DNA from: Streptococcus mitis
GTDB lineage: Bacteria > Bacillota > Bacilli > Lactobacillales > Streptococcaceae
Length of the DNA stretch: 64,000 nucleotides
Assembly: GCF_001281025.1 (NCBI RefSeq)
Contig: NZ_CP012646.1
Span: 773,001 to 837,000 of the forward strand
Reading direction: 5' to 3'
Shown here: one piece after another, positions 37,082 through 45,136 of the stretch
Position numbering within the stretch: the first letter of the stretch is position 1
How the letters are laid out: every line of letters starts with the position of its first letter
The notes under the pieces: generated by a model
The model's database searches: none
Told to the model about the DNA's origin: nothing
The model's input: the letters and a program-made list of their open reading frames with translations, nothing else
Program-made: the position numbers and the translations under genes

Positions 37082-37903
37082 ATGTTTTTAGTAAAAGTAG
37101 GTCAAATATATAGAAAATTGGAGAACTCGGAGGATATTTCAGAATTAGTTGCTCCGGAGATTGATCCTGAAAATAGTAGAGAATTTGATCCAGAAATAAA
37201 ATTAGAACATGATGAATGGTTCTATGTAGAAATTGATGATTCGCATATGTCTATGGTCAAAGAATATGAAGATAAATTTTTAAATACTGTGGGTTTAAAT
37301 GATGTGAATGAAGCAGAGTTCTCAAAAATTGACTTGATTTTTCGTAAAGTTAAAAATGATGGGTTAGTTTTTCAAAAAATTACACAATCAAAGAGACTGG
37401 TTGATAAGTCAATATTGAAATTGAGACATAGAAGAGCTGAAAGAACAATTATTGAAAATGGTATAGAACTAAAATCTGAGAACGATGCCTATTTTGATGG
37501 AAATGATAAATTGTATTTCAAAAATTTTAGAACGATTAGTAGCTTATTTAAGGGGCTTGATGATTACTATCGTATAGCAAGTCAGGCAGAAGTTGATGAG
37601 TTTAAAGAATTTAATCTAGTACGTTTTGTTAAAGAATTTAAGATAAAAACCAATAATTTAAAGATGTTAGCTGTTTTAAAAGATTATGGAATAGATTTGA
37701 ATGATATAGCCGTTAAAAGTACTTTGTTGAGAACGTACAGTCAGTATCCTAATCAAGAGTTTGAGTTAGACGATAATCAAAATTTTATAATTGATAGTAA
37801 TAGAAAATTAACATGTTTATTAAAGTTAGCACTTGGACGGTTATATACAAATCCAATAACTCACCATAAAATGGAAGCTAACCATGCAAAAAAATTAAAT
37901 TAA
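37082..37903 (+). CDS. kwaB: KwaB-like DUF4868 protein (Kiwa anti-phage defence)
   Basis: This 273-aa soluble protein matches DUF4868. An acidic N-terminal half carries FRKVKNDGLVFQKITQSK. Then come LKLRHRRAERTI, AYFDGNDKLYFKNFRTISS (about residues 138-156), LDDYYRIASQAEVDEF, and a C-terminal NPITHHKMEANHAKKLN, where KwaB proteins carry GPLTGERYVTNSKRRL-like text. It is somewhat shorter than the roughly 315-aa E. coli KwaB. The ATG follows GGAGAAGGAA. It lies between kwaA and hsdM, inside the restriction-modification locus. DUF4868 membership was judged by eye from remembered family sequence. Confidence 0.8.
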   Translation: MFLVKVGQIYRKLENSEDISELVAPEIDPENSREFDPEIKLEHDEWFYVEIDDSHMSMVKEYEDKFLNTVGLNDVNEAEFSKIDLIFRKVKNDGLVFQKITQSKRLVDKSILKLRHRRAERTIIENGIELKSENDAYFDGNDKLYFKNFRTISSLFKGLDDYYRIASQAEVDEFKEFNLVRFVKEFKIKTNNLKMLAVLKDYGIDLNDIAVKSTLLRTYSQYPNQEFELDDNQNFIIDSNRKLTCLLKLALGRLYTNPITHHKMEANHAKKLN

Positions 37904-37932
37904 AGTAAGAAAATGATTTAGAAAGAAACATT

Positions 37933-39534
37933 ATGGAAACAACACAAACTTCCAAGTCACTCTCCCAAGCCCTGTGGGATTCAGCGGATGTTCTCCGCTC
38001 TAAGATGGATGCTAATGAATATAAGTCCTATCTTTTGGGCATGGTCTTTTATAAGTATCTGTCAGACAAGTTGCTCTTTTTCGTGGCTGAGACCATGGAA
38101 GAGGGGATAGATAGTCTTGAGGATGCCCTTGAGGTCTATCGCAATTACTACGAGGATGCGGAGACTCATGAAGATCTGGTATCTGTTATAAAAGATGAGC
38201 TTAACTATATCATCAAGCCTAACCTGACATTTACGGCTCTGCTAGCACGTGTCAATGAAAATTCTTTTCAGTTAGAATTTTTGGCTCAGGGTTTTCGAGA
38301 TATCGAGCAGAGTGATGAACTCTATGAAAACCTCTTTGAAGATATTGACCTCTATTCCAAAAAGCTAGGGGCGACTCCGCAAAAGCAAAACCAAACGGTG
38401 GCGGCGATTATGAAAGAGTTGGCTGAGCTAGATGTGGCTAGTCATGCGGGTGATATGCTGGGGGATGCTTATGAGTATCTGATTGGTCAGTTTGCGACCG
38501 ACTCGGGTAAGAAAGCTGGTGAGTTTTATACACCTCAGCCAGTTGCTAAGCTCATGACTCAGATTGCCTTTTTGGGTCGTGAGGACCAGTTAGGTTTTAC
38601 CATCTATGATCCGACCATGGGGTCCGGCTCTCTCTTGCTCAATGCCAAGAAATACTCTCATAAACCGCAGACAGTGGTCTACTTTGGTCAGGAACTCAAT
38701 ACCTCGACCTATAACTTGGCCCGGATGAACATGATCTTACACGGTGTTCCTGTTGAAAATCAATTTCTCCACAATGCCGACACCTTGGATGAAGATTGGC
38801 CTACTCAAGAACCGACAAACTTTGACGGGGTTCTCATGAACCCTCCATACTCTGCCAAGTGGTCTGCTAGATCTGAATTTTTGGGTGATTCTCGTTTCTC
38901 TCCTTTTGGGAAACTAGCGCCCCAATCCAAGGCTGATTTTGCCTTTCTTTTGCATGGTTACTACCATCTCAAGCAGGATAATGGTGTTATGGCTATCGTT
39001 CTTCCCCACGGTGTTCTTTTCCGTGGAAATGCGGAGGGAACCATTCGCAAGGCTTTGCTAGAAGAAGGGGCTATTGACACAGTTATCGGTCTTCCTGCCA
39101 ATATCTTCTTTAATACCAGCATTCCGACCACGGTTATCATTCTCAAAAAGAACCGTACCAATCGTGATGTCTACTTTATCGATGCCTCTAAGGAGTTTGA
39201 TAAGGGGAAAAACCAGAATATCATGACGGATGCTCATATCGAGAAGATTCTGGAAGCCTACAAGTCACGTGAGGAGATTGACAAGTTTGCCCATCTAGCA
39301 AGCTATGAAGAAATCGTCGAAAATGACTATAACCTCAATATCCCTCGCTATGTAGATACCTTTGAGGAAGAAGAAGTCGAACCCCTGACAGACATCGTTA
39401 GCAAGATTAACGAGACAAATGAATCAATCCAAAACCAAACCGCTTCCCTACTCGAAATGCTCGGTCAACTACACGGAACCACACCAGAAGCCGATGCTGA
39501 ACTCAAAAAGTTTTTGAAAGAGTTTGAAGGGTGA
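37933..39534 (+). CDS. hsdM: Type I DNA methyltransferase subunit (HsdM)
   Basis: This 533-aa N6-adenine methyltransferase subunit has the N-terminal HsdM_N domain (about 8-150). The N6_Mtase domain carries FYTPQPVAKLM, SAM-binding DPTMGSGSLL (226-235) and catalytic NPPY (303-306). The C-terminal NYNLNIPRYVDTF and a helical tail close the protein. The composition returns to GC values like hsdR, in contrast to the AT-rich AbiH-like, kwaA and kwaB genes. The order hsdS before hsdM, with two genes between, is unusual. It appears intact. Confidence 0.95.
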   Translation: METTQTSKSLSQALWDSADVLRSKMDANEYKSYLLGMVFYKYLSDKLLFFVAETMEEGIDSLEDALEVYRNYYEDAETHEDLVSVIKDELNYIIKPNLTFTALLARVNENSFQLEFLAQGFRDIEQSDELYENLFEDIDLYSKKLGATPQKQNQTVAAIMKELAELDVASHAGDMLGDAYEYLIGQFATDSGKKAGEFYTPQPVAKLMTQIAFLGREDQLGFTIYDPTMGSGSLLLNAKKYSHKPQTVVYFGQELNTSTYNLARMNMILHGVPVENQFLHNADTLDEDWPTQEPTNFDGVLMNPPYSAKWSARSEFLGDSRFSPFGKLAPQSKADFAFLLHGYYHLKQDNGVMAIVLPHGVLFRGNAEGTIRKALLEEGAIDTVIGLPANIFFNTSIPTTVIILKKNRTNRDVYFIDASKEFDKGKNQNIMTDAHIEKILEAYKSREEIDKFAHLASYEEIVENDYNLNIPRYVDTFEEEEVEPLTDIVSKINETNESIQNQTASLLEMLGQLHGTTPEADAELKKFLKEFEG

Positions 39535-39615
39535 TGAGAGTAATTGATTCGCTCATTTTTAAGATATAACTTTGTTTCCATATTTCCGGGGAACTAGTAG
39601 AAAGTAAGGAGAAAG

Positions 39616-40020
39616 ATGGAACAAACTAACCAAAAATCCCAGTGCCAGCAACTCTGGGCTAGAAACAAATACCTCGTTTTGAGTCATTCTAGCAATATTT
39701 ACAATGAGATTCGTCAATATCTCAAGCAAGAAGTGGTGGAAGTGAGTCAGGTTCAAGAGATGATTGACCATGCCTGTCAAATCCCAGAACACAGGGGTCA
39801 GGTTTGCAATGCCTTTCAGCATATTTGGGGATATTTCAAGAAGAAAGCAACGGAGAATGAACGCAAGGATTATATGTTTTTACTGGAGCGTTATCACTCT
39901 GGTCATGCCACCAAAGAAGACTTAATTGCTAAGACGAGAGATTTACTTGAACGTTACCCAAATACATACTTGCAACATTCGACTTTACTGAAAGGAGACT
40001 CCCATGAGACTTTGGCATGA
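39616..40020 (+). CDS. DUF1722 (YbgA-like) family protein
   Basis: This 134-aa helical protein resembles DUF1722. KYLVLSHSSNIYNEI near the N-terminus and NAFQHIWGYFKKKATENERK in the middle fit that family, which often occurs fused to or next to DUF523 or photolyase genes. The function is unknown. The ATG follows AAGGAGAAAG. Its 3' end overlaps the next gene by 17 bases, so the two are translationally coupled. The association with a DNA-repair-type neighbour fits a DNA-damage role, as inference. Confidence 0.8.
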   Translation: MEQTNQKSQCQQLWARNKYLVLSHSSNIYNEIRQYLKQEVVEVSQVQEMIDHACQIPEHRGQVCNAFQHIWGYFKKKATENERKDYMFLLERYHSGHATKEDLIAKTRDLLERYPNTYLQHSTLLKGDSHETLA

Positions 40021-40369
40021 GGCTTTGATTTCACAACTTCCCCGTCCTCAACTCTTGGGGCAGCATCGAGAGTGTTGCGCTCTACGTGGCAATGGCTGGG
40101 GTAGAAAGCATGCGACGGTGGACTATGTCTTTACTCACTCGCCTTACCAGCTATTTGCCTACCATGATTTGATCATGAAGGAGATGGCTCGTCGTGGCTA
40201 CAAGGTTAGTCCAGAGTGGCTGGACAAGAACTACCGCGGTAAGACCTGCCCTCCTTATGAAGATTTAGCAGAGGAAAAATTGACTAGTCCTATATACAGC
40301 GAACATGACGATGCCTACTATGAGGAGTGTCTGGCTAATCTTCGAGAGAAGGGAATTGAGCTGGAGTAA
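40004..40369 (+). CDS. Pyrimidine-dimer DNA glycosylase-type protein (TIGR02328)
   Basis: This 121-aa protein starts MRLWHEALISQLPRPQLLGQ, continues HRECCALRGNGW and has YVFTHSPYQLFAYHDLI. This pattern matches the Pyr_excise superfamily of T4 endonuclease V-like proteins and the TIGR02328 group. T4 endonuclease V excises cyclobutane dimers with its N-terminal threonine as nucleophile; here the residue after Met is Arg, so the activity may differ. It is coupled to the DUF1722 gene by overlap. A terminator follows. Confidence 0.82.
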   Translation: MRLWHEALISQLPRPQLLGQHRECCALRGNGWGRKHATVDYVFTHSPYQLFAYHDLIMKEMARRGYKVSPEWLDKNYRGKTCPPYEDLAEEKLTSPIYSEHDDAYYEECLANLREKGIELE

Positions 40370-40429
40370 ACGTAAGGATTACCAGCACTTTATACCTCTT
40401 CTCGTAATTTTTTCGAATAATAAAGATGA

Positions 40430-40460
40430 GACCTTTAGAGTTTTTCTAAGGTCGTCTTTT
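40430..40460 (+). terminator. Terminator after the pyrimidine-dimer-glycosylase-type gene
   Basis: The stem GACCTTTAG / CTAAGGTC (40430-40438 with 40446-40453, one bulge) is followed by a T-rich stretch ending in TTTTT. Confidence 0.7.
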
Positions 40461-40474
40461 TATGAGTGTTCAGA

Positions 40475-40503
40475 TTTACTTTTAATAACTTTTGAGTTAT
40501 AAT
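40475..40503 (+). promoter_or_regulatory. Promoter of the orphan antitoxin gene
   Basis: TTTACT (40475-40480) and TATAAT (40498-40503) are 17 bp apart and sit immediately upstream of the toxin stub. Transcription would start near 40510. Confidence 0.55.
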
Positions 40504-40506
40504 TTT

Positions 40507-40566
40507 AAAAAAACCAAGCGTGAACTAAAGGACTTAAAAGAAAGAGGGTTAAGTGATGAAGAATAG
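40507..40566 (+). pseudogene. HigB-type toxin gene remnant (last ~19 codons)
   Basis: The frame ending at TAG 40564-40566 reads KKTKRELKDLKERGLSDEE. This looks like the C-terminal tail of HigB/RelE-like toxins of streptococci (remembered tail: KRELADLKERGLDNEK). A stop at 40486-40488 closes the frame, and the rest of a roughly 120-aa toxin is missing. The stub overlaps the antitoxin start by 11 bases, as intact higBA pairs do. The toxin is therefore deleted while the antitoxin remains. Confidence 0.7.
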
Positions 40567-40849
40567 TGCTATTGGGAGTAACTGGAAGGATGTCCGGTCA
40601 GAACTCTTTACCAAGGAGGAAATACTTGAAAGTGATATGCGAGTAGCTATCATGAGTGAGTTGATTGAGGCTAGACATGAGCAAGGAATCAGTCAGAAAA
40701 AGCTAGAAGAACTCAGTGGAGTAAGCCAGCCGGTTATAGCTAGGATGGAAACAGGTAAGACTAGCCCTCAGTTGGACACAGTCTTAAAAGTCCTAGCCAG
40801 TTTAGGAAAGACACTAGCAGTCGTCCCACTTGAACAGGGGAAAAGTTGA
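40556..40849 (+). CDS. higA: HigA-type XRE-family antitoxin, orphan
   Basis: This 97-aa protein has a C-terminal helix-turn-helix of the XRE/HigA type (ISQKKLEELSGVSQPVIARM, then ETGKTSPQLDTVLKVLASLG). The N-terminal part (NWKDVRSELFTKEEI) is the stretch that usually contacts the toxin. The ATG at 40556 is 8 bp from GAGGG; a GTG at 40553 is possible. Its toxin partner is reduced to a stub. It may persist as a regulator or as an antidote to a related toxin elsewhere; both are speculation. Confidence 0.85.
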   Translation: MKNSAIGSNWKDVRSELFTKEEILESDMRVAIMSELIEARHEQGISQKKLEELSGVSQPVIARMETGKTSPQLDTVLKVLASLGKTLAVVPLEQGKS

Positions 40850-40878
40850 TAGGAAGGGGTTGGAAAACTTTAACAAAT

Positions 40879-40908
40879 TTAACAGTTATAGTGCCTCAAG
40901 TGTATAAT
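40879..40908 (+). promoter_or_regulatory. Promoter ahead of the folded element
   Basis: TTAACA (40879-40884) and TATAAT (40903-40908) are 18 bp apart. The predicted start near 40915 lies about 20 nt before the folded element. Confidence 0.7.
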
Positions 40909-40935
40909 ATAGAAAAATTATGCTTTATTTATATC

Positions 40936-41100
40936 AAGTGCGAACGAAGTGAGCTTTTAGCAGATATTTCCCGCTATAGTGGTATTCTAGATAATAATTT
41001 ATTATTATCTAGAACGGAATTTTTGAGACATTCTGGCTCAAAAATTAGGGATGAAATTACGAAGTAAGTTGCTCCCGTCCGCACTTTTCAGGGAAATATC
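40936..41100 (+). ncRNA. Structured element (candidate RNA), copy 2
   Basis: GCGAACGAAGTGAGCT (40940-40955) precedes a 10-bp inverted repeat, GATATTTCCC at 40963-40972 with its complement at 41091-41100. It encloses a 14-bp stem (40985-41014, loop TT) and a 10-bp stem (41018-41046, loop ACATTCTGG, top pair GAG/CTC). AAGTGCG (40936-40942) is also complementary to CGCACTT (41080-41086). The order matches the element at 2652-2830, but the stem sequences differ, with pairing kept. A promoter lies just upstream. No known RNA family was recognised, and T-box and SAM signatures are absent. Confidence 0.55.
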
Positions 41101-41274
41101 AGAATTACAAAAGAAAAATCAACCTATAGTCTTTTCTAATAACAAGCCATAGTCGCTTATAAGAATTACTAATAACGCGTTTGAGTATTCTAACTGGAAT
41201 ACGGCTTTGAAACAAGCTACACAAAGGATTTGAGGCATTTGTTTCAAGTCTTTTTCTTTTGTCTAAAACGGAGG

Positions 41275-41291
41275 TATAGTTTCAAACTATA
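41275..41291 (+). promoter_or_regulatory. MET box (MetR/MtaR-type LysR regulator site)
   Basis: TATAGTTTCAAACTATA is a perfect 17-bp palindrome matching the MET-box consensus predicted for streptococcal methionine genes. It lies 82 bp before the metE ATG, suited to activation by a LysR-type regulator when methionine is scarce. Confidence 0.8.
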
Positions 41292-41373
41292 TCAAAGCCT
41301 AATTTTTTACAATTATACAGATGATTCCTTTTCTGTTAAGATAGTTTCAACAACAAATTTTGGAGGACACATC

Positions 41374-43623
41374 ATGTCAACTACAATCATCGGTTTCCCT
41401 CGTTTGGGCGAATTCCGCGAATTAAAATTTACAACTGAAAAATACTTTAGAAAAGAAATCTCAGAAGAAGAACTCCTTGCAGCCGCAAAAGACTTGCGTG
41501 CTAAACACTGGAACATTGTCAAAGAAAAAGGTATCACTGAAATCCCATCAAATGACTTTTCTCACTATGACAACTTCCTAGATGCAGCCTTCCTCTTCAA
41601 CGTGGTACCTGCTTCAGTTCAAAACTTGGACTTGTCTGACCTTGAGCGCTACTTCGCTTTGGGTCGTGGTTACCAAGGAGAAAAAGGGGACGTTCGCGCC
41701 CTTCCAATGAAGAAATGGTTCAACACCAACTACCACTACATCGTTCCTAAGTTTGAAAAAGAAACTCAAGTCAAACTTGCAGGTCACAAGATTTTTGATG
41801 AGTTTCAAGAAGCCAAAGAACTTGGATTGAACACTCGTCCAGTTCTTGTAGGTCCATTCACTTTCCTTCAATTGTCAGACTTTGAAGAAGGCGTGAAAGC
41901 AGAAGACTTCGTAGACAGCTTTGTAGCTGCTTACCAAGAAGTTTTTGCTAAATTGGCTGAACTTGGTGCAACTCGCATCCAATTGGATGAAGCGGCTCTT
42001 GTAAAAGATTTGACAGCTGAAGAAAAAGCTCTCTTCTTGAACCTATACAACAAACTCTTGGCTGACAAAAAAGGTCTTGAAGTCTTGCTTCAAACTTACT
42101 TCGGAGACGTTCGTGACGTTTACGCTGACCTTGTAAACTTGCCAGTAGATGCTATCGGTCTTGATTTCGTTGAAGGTAAGAAAACTCTTGAATTGGTTAA
42201 AGGTGGCTTCCCAGCTGACAAGACTCTTTATGCAGGTATTGTCAATGGTAAAAACATCTGGCGTAACAACTACGAAAAGAGCTTGGCTGTTCTTGAACAA
42301 ATTCCAGCTGAAAACATCGTCTTGACTAGCTCATGCTCACTTCTTCATGTGCCATTTACAACTGCTAATGAAGAATTTGAACCAGCAATCTTGAACCACT
42401 TTGCCTTTGCAGTTGAAAAACTGGATGAGATTCGTGATTTGGATGCTATCCGCAATGGTCAAGGTGAAGAAGCACTTGCAGCTAACAAAGAACTCTTTGC
42501 CACTGAGCGTGTGGGAGAAAATGCTGAACTTCGTGCGCGTATCGCTGGATTGACAGACGCAGACTACACTCGTTTGCCAGCCTTTGCAGAACGCGAAGCT
42601 ATACAAGAAGAAGCTTTCAAACTTCCAGCTCTTCCAACAACAACTATCGGTTCATTCCCTCAAACCAAGGAAGTTCGTGCTAAACGTTTGGCTTACCGTA
42701 AAGGTGAATTGTCTCAAGAAGAGTACGACGCTTTCCTTGCTGAAACGATCGATGAATGGATTAAATGGCAAGAAGATATCGACTTTGATGTCCTTGTTCA
42801 CGGTGAGTTCGAGCGTAATGACATGGTTGAGTACTTCGGTCAAAACTTGTCAGGTTACCTCTTCTCTAAAAATGGTTGGGTACAATCATACGGTATGCGT
42901 GGAGTTAAACCACCAATCATCTGGGGTGATGTAACTCGTCTTAACCCTATCACTGTTAAATGGTCTAGCTATGCACAAAGCCGTACAAATAAACCTGTTA
43001 AAGGTATGTTAACTGGACCTGTTACCATCCTCAACTGGTCATTCCCACGTGAAGACATCTCTATCAAGGATTCTACTCTTCAAATCGCCCTTGCTATCAA
43101 GGATGAAGTGCTTGACCTTGAAGCTGCTGGTGTGAAAATCATCCAAATCGATGAGGCTGCTCTTCGTGAAAAATTGCCGCTCCGTCGTAGCGACTGGTAC
43201 GAAGACTACCTTGACTGGGCAATTCCTGCCTTCCGCTTGGTACACTCAACAGTAGCGCCAGACACACAAATCCACACTCACATGTGTTACTCAGAATTTA
43301 CAGATATCATCCCAGCTATCGACAACATGGATGCGGACGTTATCTCATTTGAGGCTAGCCGTTCAAACCTTGAAATCTTAGACGAACTCAAAGCGAAAAA
43401 CTTCCAAACAGAAGTGGGACCTGGGGTTTACGATATCCACTCACCTCGTGTGCCAAATGAAGGCGAAATCGACCACACAATCGAAGCCATCCTTGCTAAA
43501 GTGCCAAGCAAGAAAGTTTGGATCAACCCTGACTGTGGTTTGAAAACACGTGGTATTCCAGAAACAAAAGAAAGCTTGATTCGCCTTGTTGAAGCAGCTA
43601 AAGCTGCGCGTGAGAAATTGTAA
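41374..43623 (+). CDS. metE: Cobalamin-independent methionine synthase MetE
   Basis: This 749-aa enzyme transfers the methyl group of 5-methyl-tetrahydropteroyltriglutamate to homocysteine. The N-terminal (about 1-390) and C-terminal (about 420-749) barrels are both present. The zinc ligands are visible in [10 protein letters not shown] (His and Cys, about 635-640), a Glu near 660, and [10 protein letters not shown] (Cys near 722). An upstream in-frame ATG at 41230 is inside the regulatory region; the ATG at 41374 follows TTTTGGAGGACAC and is clearly right. It is followed by metF, which makes its methyl donor. Confidence 0.97.
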   Translation: MSTTIIGFPRLGEFRELKFTTEKYFRKEISEEELLAAAKDLRAKHWNIVKEKGITEIPSNDFSHYDNFLDAAFLFNVVPASVQNLDLSDLERYFALGRGYQGEKGDVRALPMKKWFNTNYHYIVPKFEKETQVKLAGHKIFDEFQEAKELGLNTRPVLVGPFTFLQLSDFEEGVKAEDFVDSFVAAYQEVFAKLAELGATRIQLDEAALVKDLTAEEKALFLNLYNKLLADKKGLEVLLQTYFGDVRDVYADLVNLPVDAIGLDFVEGKKTLELVKGGFPADKTLYAGIVNGKNIWRNNYEKSLAVLEQIPAENIVLTSSCSLLHVPFTTANEEFEPAILNHFAFAVEKLDEIRDLDAIRNGQGEEALAANKELFATERVGENAELRARIAGLTDADYTRLPAFAEREAIQEEAFKLPALPTTTIGSFPQTKEVRAKRLAYRKGELSQEEYDAFLAETIDEWIKWQEDIDFDVLVHGEFERNDMVEYFGQNLSGYLFSKNGWVQSYGMRGVKPPIIWGDVTRLNPITVKWSSYAQSRTNKPVKGMLTGPVTILNWSFPREDISIKDSTLQIALAIKDEVLDLEAAGVKIIQIDEAALREKLPLRRSDWYEDYLDWAIPAFRLVHSTVAPDTQIHTHMCYSEFTDIIPAIDNMDADVISFEASRSNLEILDELKAKNFQTEVGPGVYDIHSPRVPNEGEIDHTIEAILAKVPSKKVWINPDCGLKTRGIPETKESLIRLVEAAKAAREKL

Positions 43624-43724
43624 GATAGGATTTCCCAAGAAGCGCTGTTTGGCAATCTGCCTGTTTCACTTGGGTTCTAAGAGTCCAGCTAAGGAAAAAA
43701 ATCAACTAGAAAAGGATAAGGACT

Positions 43725-44591
43725 ATGTCACGCCAAACACCGTCACTCTCATTTGAAGTGTTTCCTCCAAACCCAGCAGTAGGCAACGATAAGATTATTG
43801 CAGCTCTTCAAAATATGCAGGAGTTGGCCCCTCACTTTATCAGTGTAACTGCCAGCAATAATAAATTTAATATCAAGGAAACAACTGTTCGTTTGGCTGA
43901 CTTTATCCAAAATGACTTGGCGATTCCGACTATTGCTCACTTGCCAGCCATCTATTTGACCAAGGACAAGGTGGCTGAAACCATTGCTGACTTGGATAAG
44001 GTTGGGGTGCAGAAAATTTTGGCTCTTCGTGGGGATATTATTCCAGATGTGGAGCCACAAAAGGATTTCCGATATGCAACGGACTTGATCAAGTTCATCA
44101 AGGAACAAGCCCCTCACTTTGATATTGTCGGAGCTTGCTACCCAGAAGGGCATCCAGATTCACCAAATCAGATTTCAGATATCCAAAATCTCAAGAAGAA
44201 AGTAGATGCAGGCTGTTCGAGTCTTGTAACTCAGCTTTTCTTTGACAATGAGCGCTTCTATGATTTCCAAGACAAGTGCATCTTGGCTGGGATTGATGTT
44301 CCTATTCATGCAGGGATTATGCCAATTCTAAATCGAAATCAAGCTCTCCGCCTCTTGAAGACTTGTGAGAATATCCATCTTCCACGCAAATTTAAAGCCA
44401 TCTTAGACAAGTATGAGCATGACCCTGAGTCGCTCAGAGCAGCAGGACTTGCCTATGCGGTGGACCAAATCGTGGACTTGGTAACTCAGGATGTTGCCGG
44501 TGTGCATCTCTACACTATGAACAATGCTGAAACAGCGAAATACATTCACCAAGCAACCCATGCCTTGTTTAATCATCAGTCTCTAGGATAA
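43725..44591 (+). CDS. metF: Methylenetetrahydrofolate reductase
   Basis: This 288-aa FAD enzyme reduces 5,10-methylene-THF to 5-methyl-THF for MetE. The conserved start SFEVFPPNP, the FAD/folate motifs ILALRGDI (near 101) and GACYPEGHPDS (near 140), and TQLFFDN (near 166) are intact. It lies 101 bp after metE with AAAGGATAAGG as RBS and ends at a clear terminator, so metE-metF is one operon. Confidence 0.96.
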   Translation: MSRQTPSLSFEVFPPNPAVGNDKIIAALQNMQELAPHFISVTASNNKFNIKETTVRLADFIQNDLAIPTIAHLPAIYLTKDKVAETIADLDKVGVQKILALRGDIIPDVEPQKDFRYATDLIKFIKEQAPHFDIVGACYPEGHPDSPNQISDIQNLKKKVDAGCSSLVTQLFFDNERFYDFQDKCILAGIDVPIHAGIMPILNRNQALRLLKTCENIHLPRKFKAILDKYEHDPESLRAAGLAYAVDQIVDLVTQDVAGVHLYTMNNAETAKYIHQATHALFNHQSLG

Positions 44592-44600
44592 TAAAAAGCA

Positions 44601-44636
44601 AACCATTCTTCTCAGGTGAGGGGAATGGTTCCTTTT
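44601..44636 (+). terminator. Terminator after metF
   Basis: AACCATTC pairs with GAATGGTT (44601-44608 with 44623-44630), with extra CTC/GAG pairing around the loop, then CCTTTTT. Confidence 0.8.
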
Positions 44637-44669
44637 TAATGGTAAAGACCGCACTTTTTAAGAAAAATA

Positions 44670-44678
44670 TGATAAAAT
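44670..44678 (+). promoter_or_regulatory. Extended -10 promoter of the pnp upstream RNA
   Basis: TGATAAAAT shortly after the metF terminator would start a transcript near 44685. The -35 is weak. Confidence 0.45.
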
Positions 44679-44695
44679 AGACTCTGTACGTACTT

Positions 44696-45080
44696 GATAC
44701 AAAGATGAGGGTATTAAAAAAATAATGCATTTAAACTGAAAGGCTTAGCATTAAATCTTTCTAACGACTAACGGTAGGAAAGAGCGACACGAGCGAGTCA
44801 AATTGATATTATTTGACGGGAGAGTTAGTAAAGCATTTAGCTAATCGCCTGATAGCGATTAGCGTGAAAGATTTAGATACTTTAGTATCAAACCTTTCTA
44901 ATGATTTGTATCTTGAGTAATTGAACACGGGCTAAATCCCTAGTGAAAAAGATAGATTTTCTGGTGTACATGTACACTTCGTCAATCGAATGCTATCTTG
45001 TGTAATTGAACCCGGCCGAAAAGCTGTGTAAAAAAGATAAACTGTCTTGTCTTCATCGAAGACTTCGTCAGTTTCCTATT
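44696..45080 (+). ncRNA. Candidate structured RNA or long leader upstream of pnp
   Basis: The 569-bp gap between metF and pnp is densely structured. GATACAAA / TTTGTATC (44696 and 44905) encloses a 10-bp stem (44752-44761 with 44866-44875) and smaller hairpins at 44798-44818, 44840-44861 and 44876-44889. The sequence AAAYCTTTCTAAYGA occurs twice (44753 and 44891), so two strands can compete for the same partner. Two 46-nt units (44909-44954 and 44994-45039) begin TATCTTGNGTAATTGAAC and end AAGATA. They are split by the palindrome GTGTACATGTACAC (44964-44977). A hairpin AAACTG...CAGTTT at 45039-45074 with a T-rich tail could end the transcript. The family was not recognised. Confidence 0.55.
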
Positions 45081-45109
45081 TTTACTTTGCTTTTGACGTC
45101 CTTGGTATC

Positions 45110-45136
45110 TTGATCTTTGTAGGCAAGGCGTATAAT
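45110..45136 (+). promoter_or_regulatory. Candidate pnp promoter
   Basis: TATAAT (45131-45136) with TTGATC at a short 15-bp spacing lies 24 bp before the pnp start. It would allow pnp expression separate from the upstream RNA. Confidence 0.4.

Larger units (their letters stand above)
40850..41373. other. Long metE upstream region
   Basis: This 524-bp region has no convincing gene. It contains a full promoter (40879-40908), a folded element (40936-41100), a GTATTC/GAATAC inverted repeat near 41184-41201, and a MET box (41275-41291). A 73-codon frame at 40846-41067 runs through the folded element, has no good RBS and was not accepted. Confidence 0.7.

Noticed and set aside
40846..41067. A 73-codon open frame after higA
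   Set aside because: It runs through the folded element and a promoter, lacks a good ribosome-binding site, and its composition follows the hairpins rather than a protein.
40850..41373. A T-box or SAM riboswitch ahead of metE
   Set aside because: The conserved T-box sequence and the SAM-box core were looked for and not found; only the MET box and an unassigned fold are supported.
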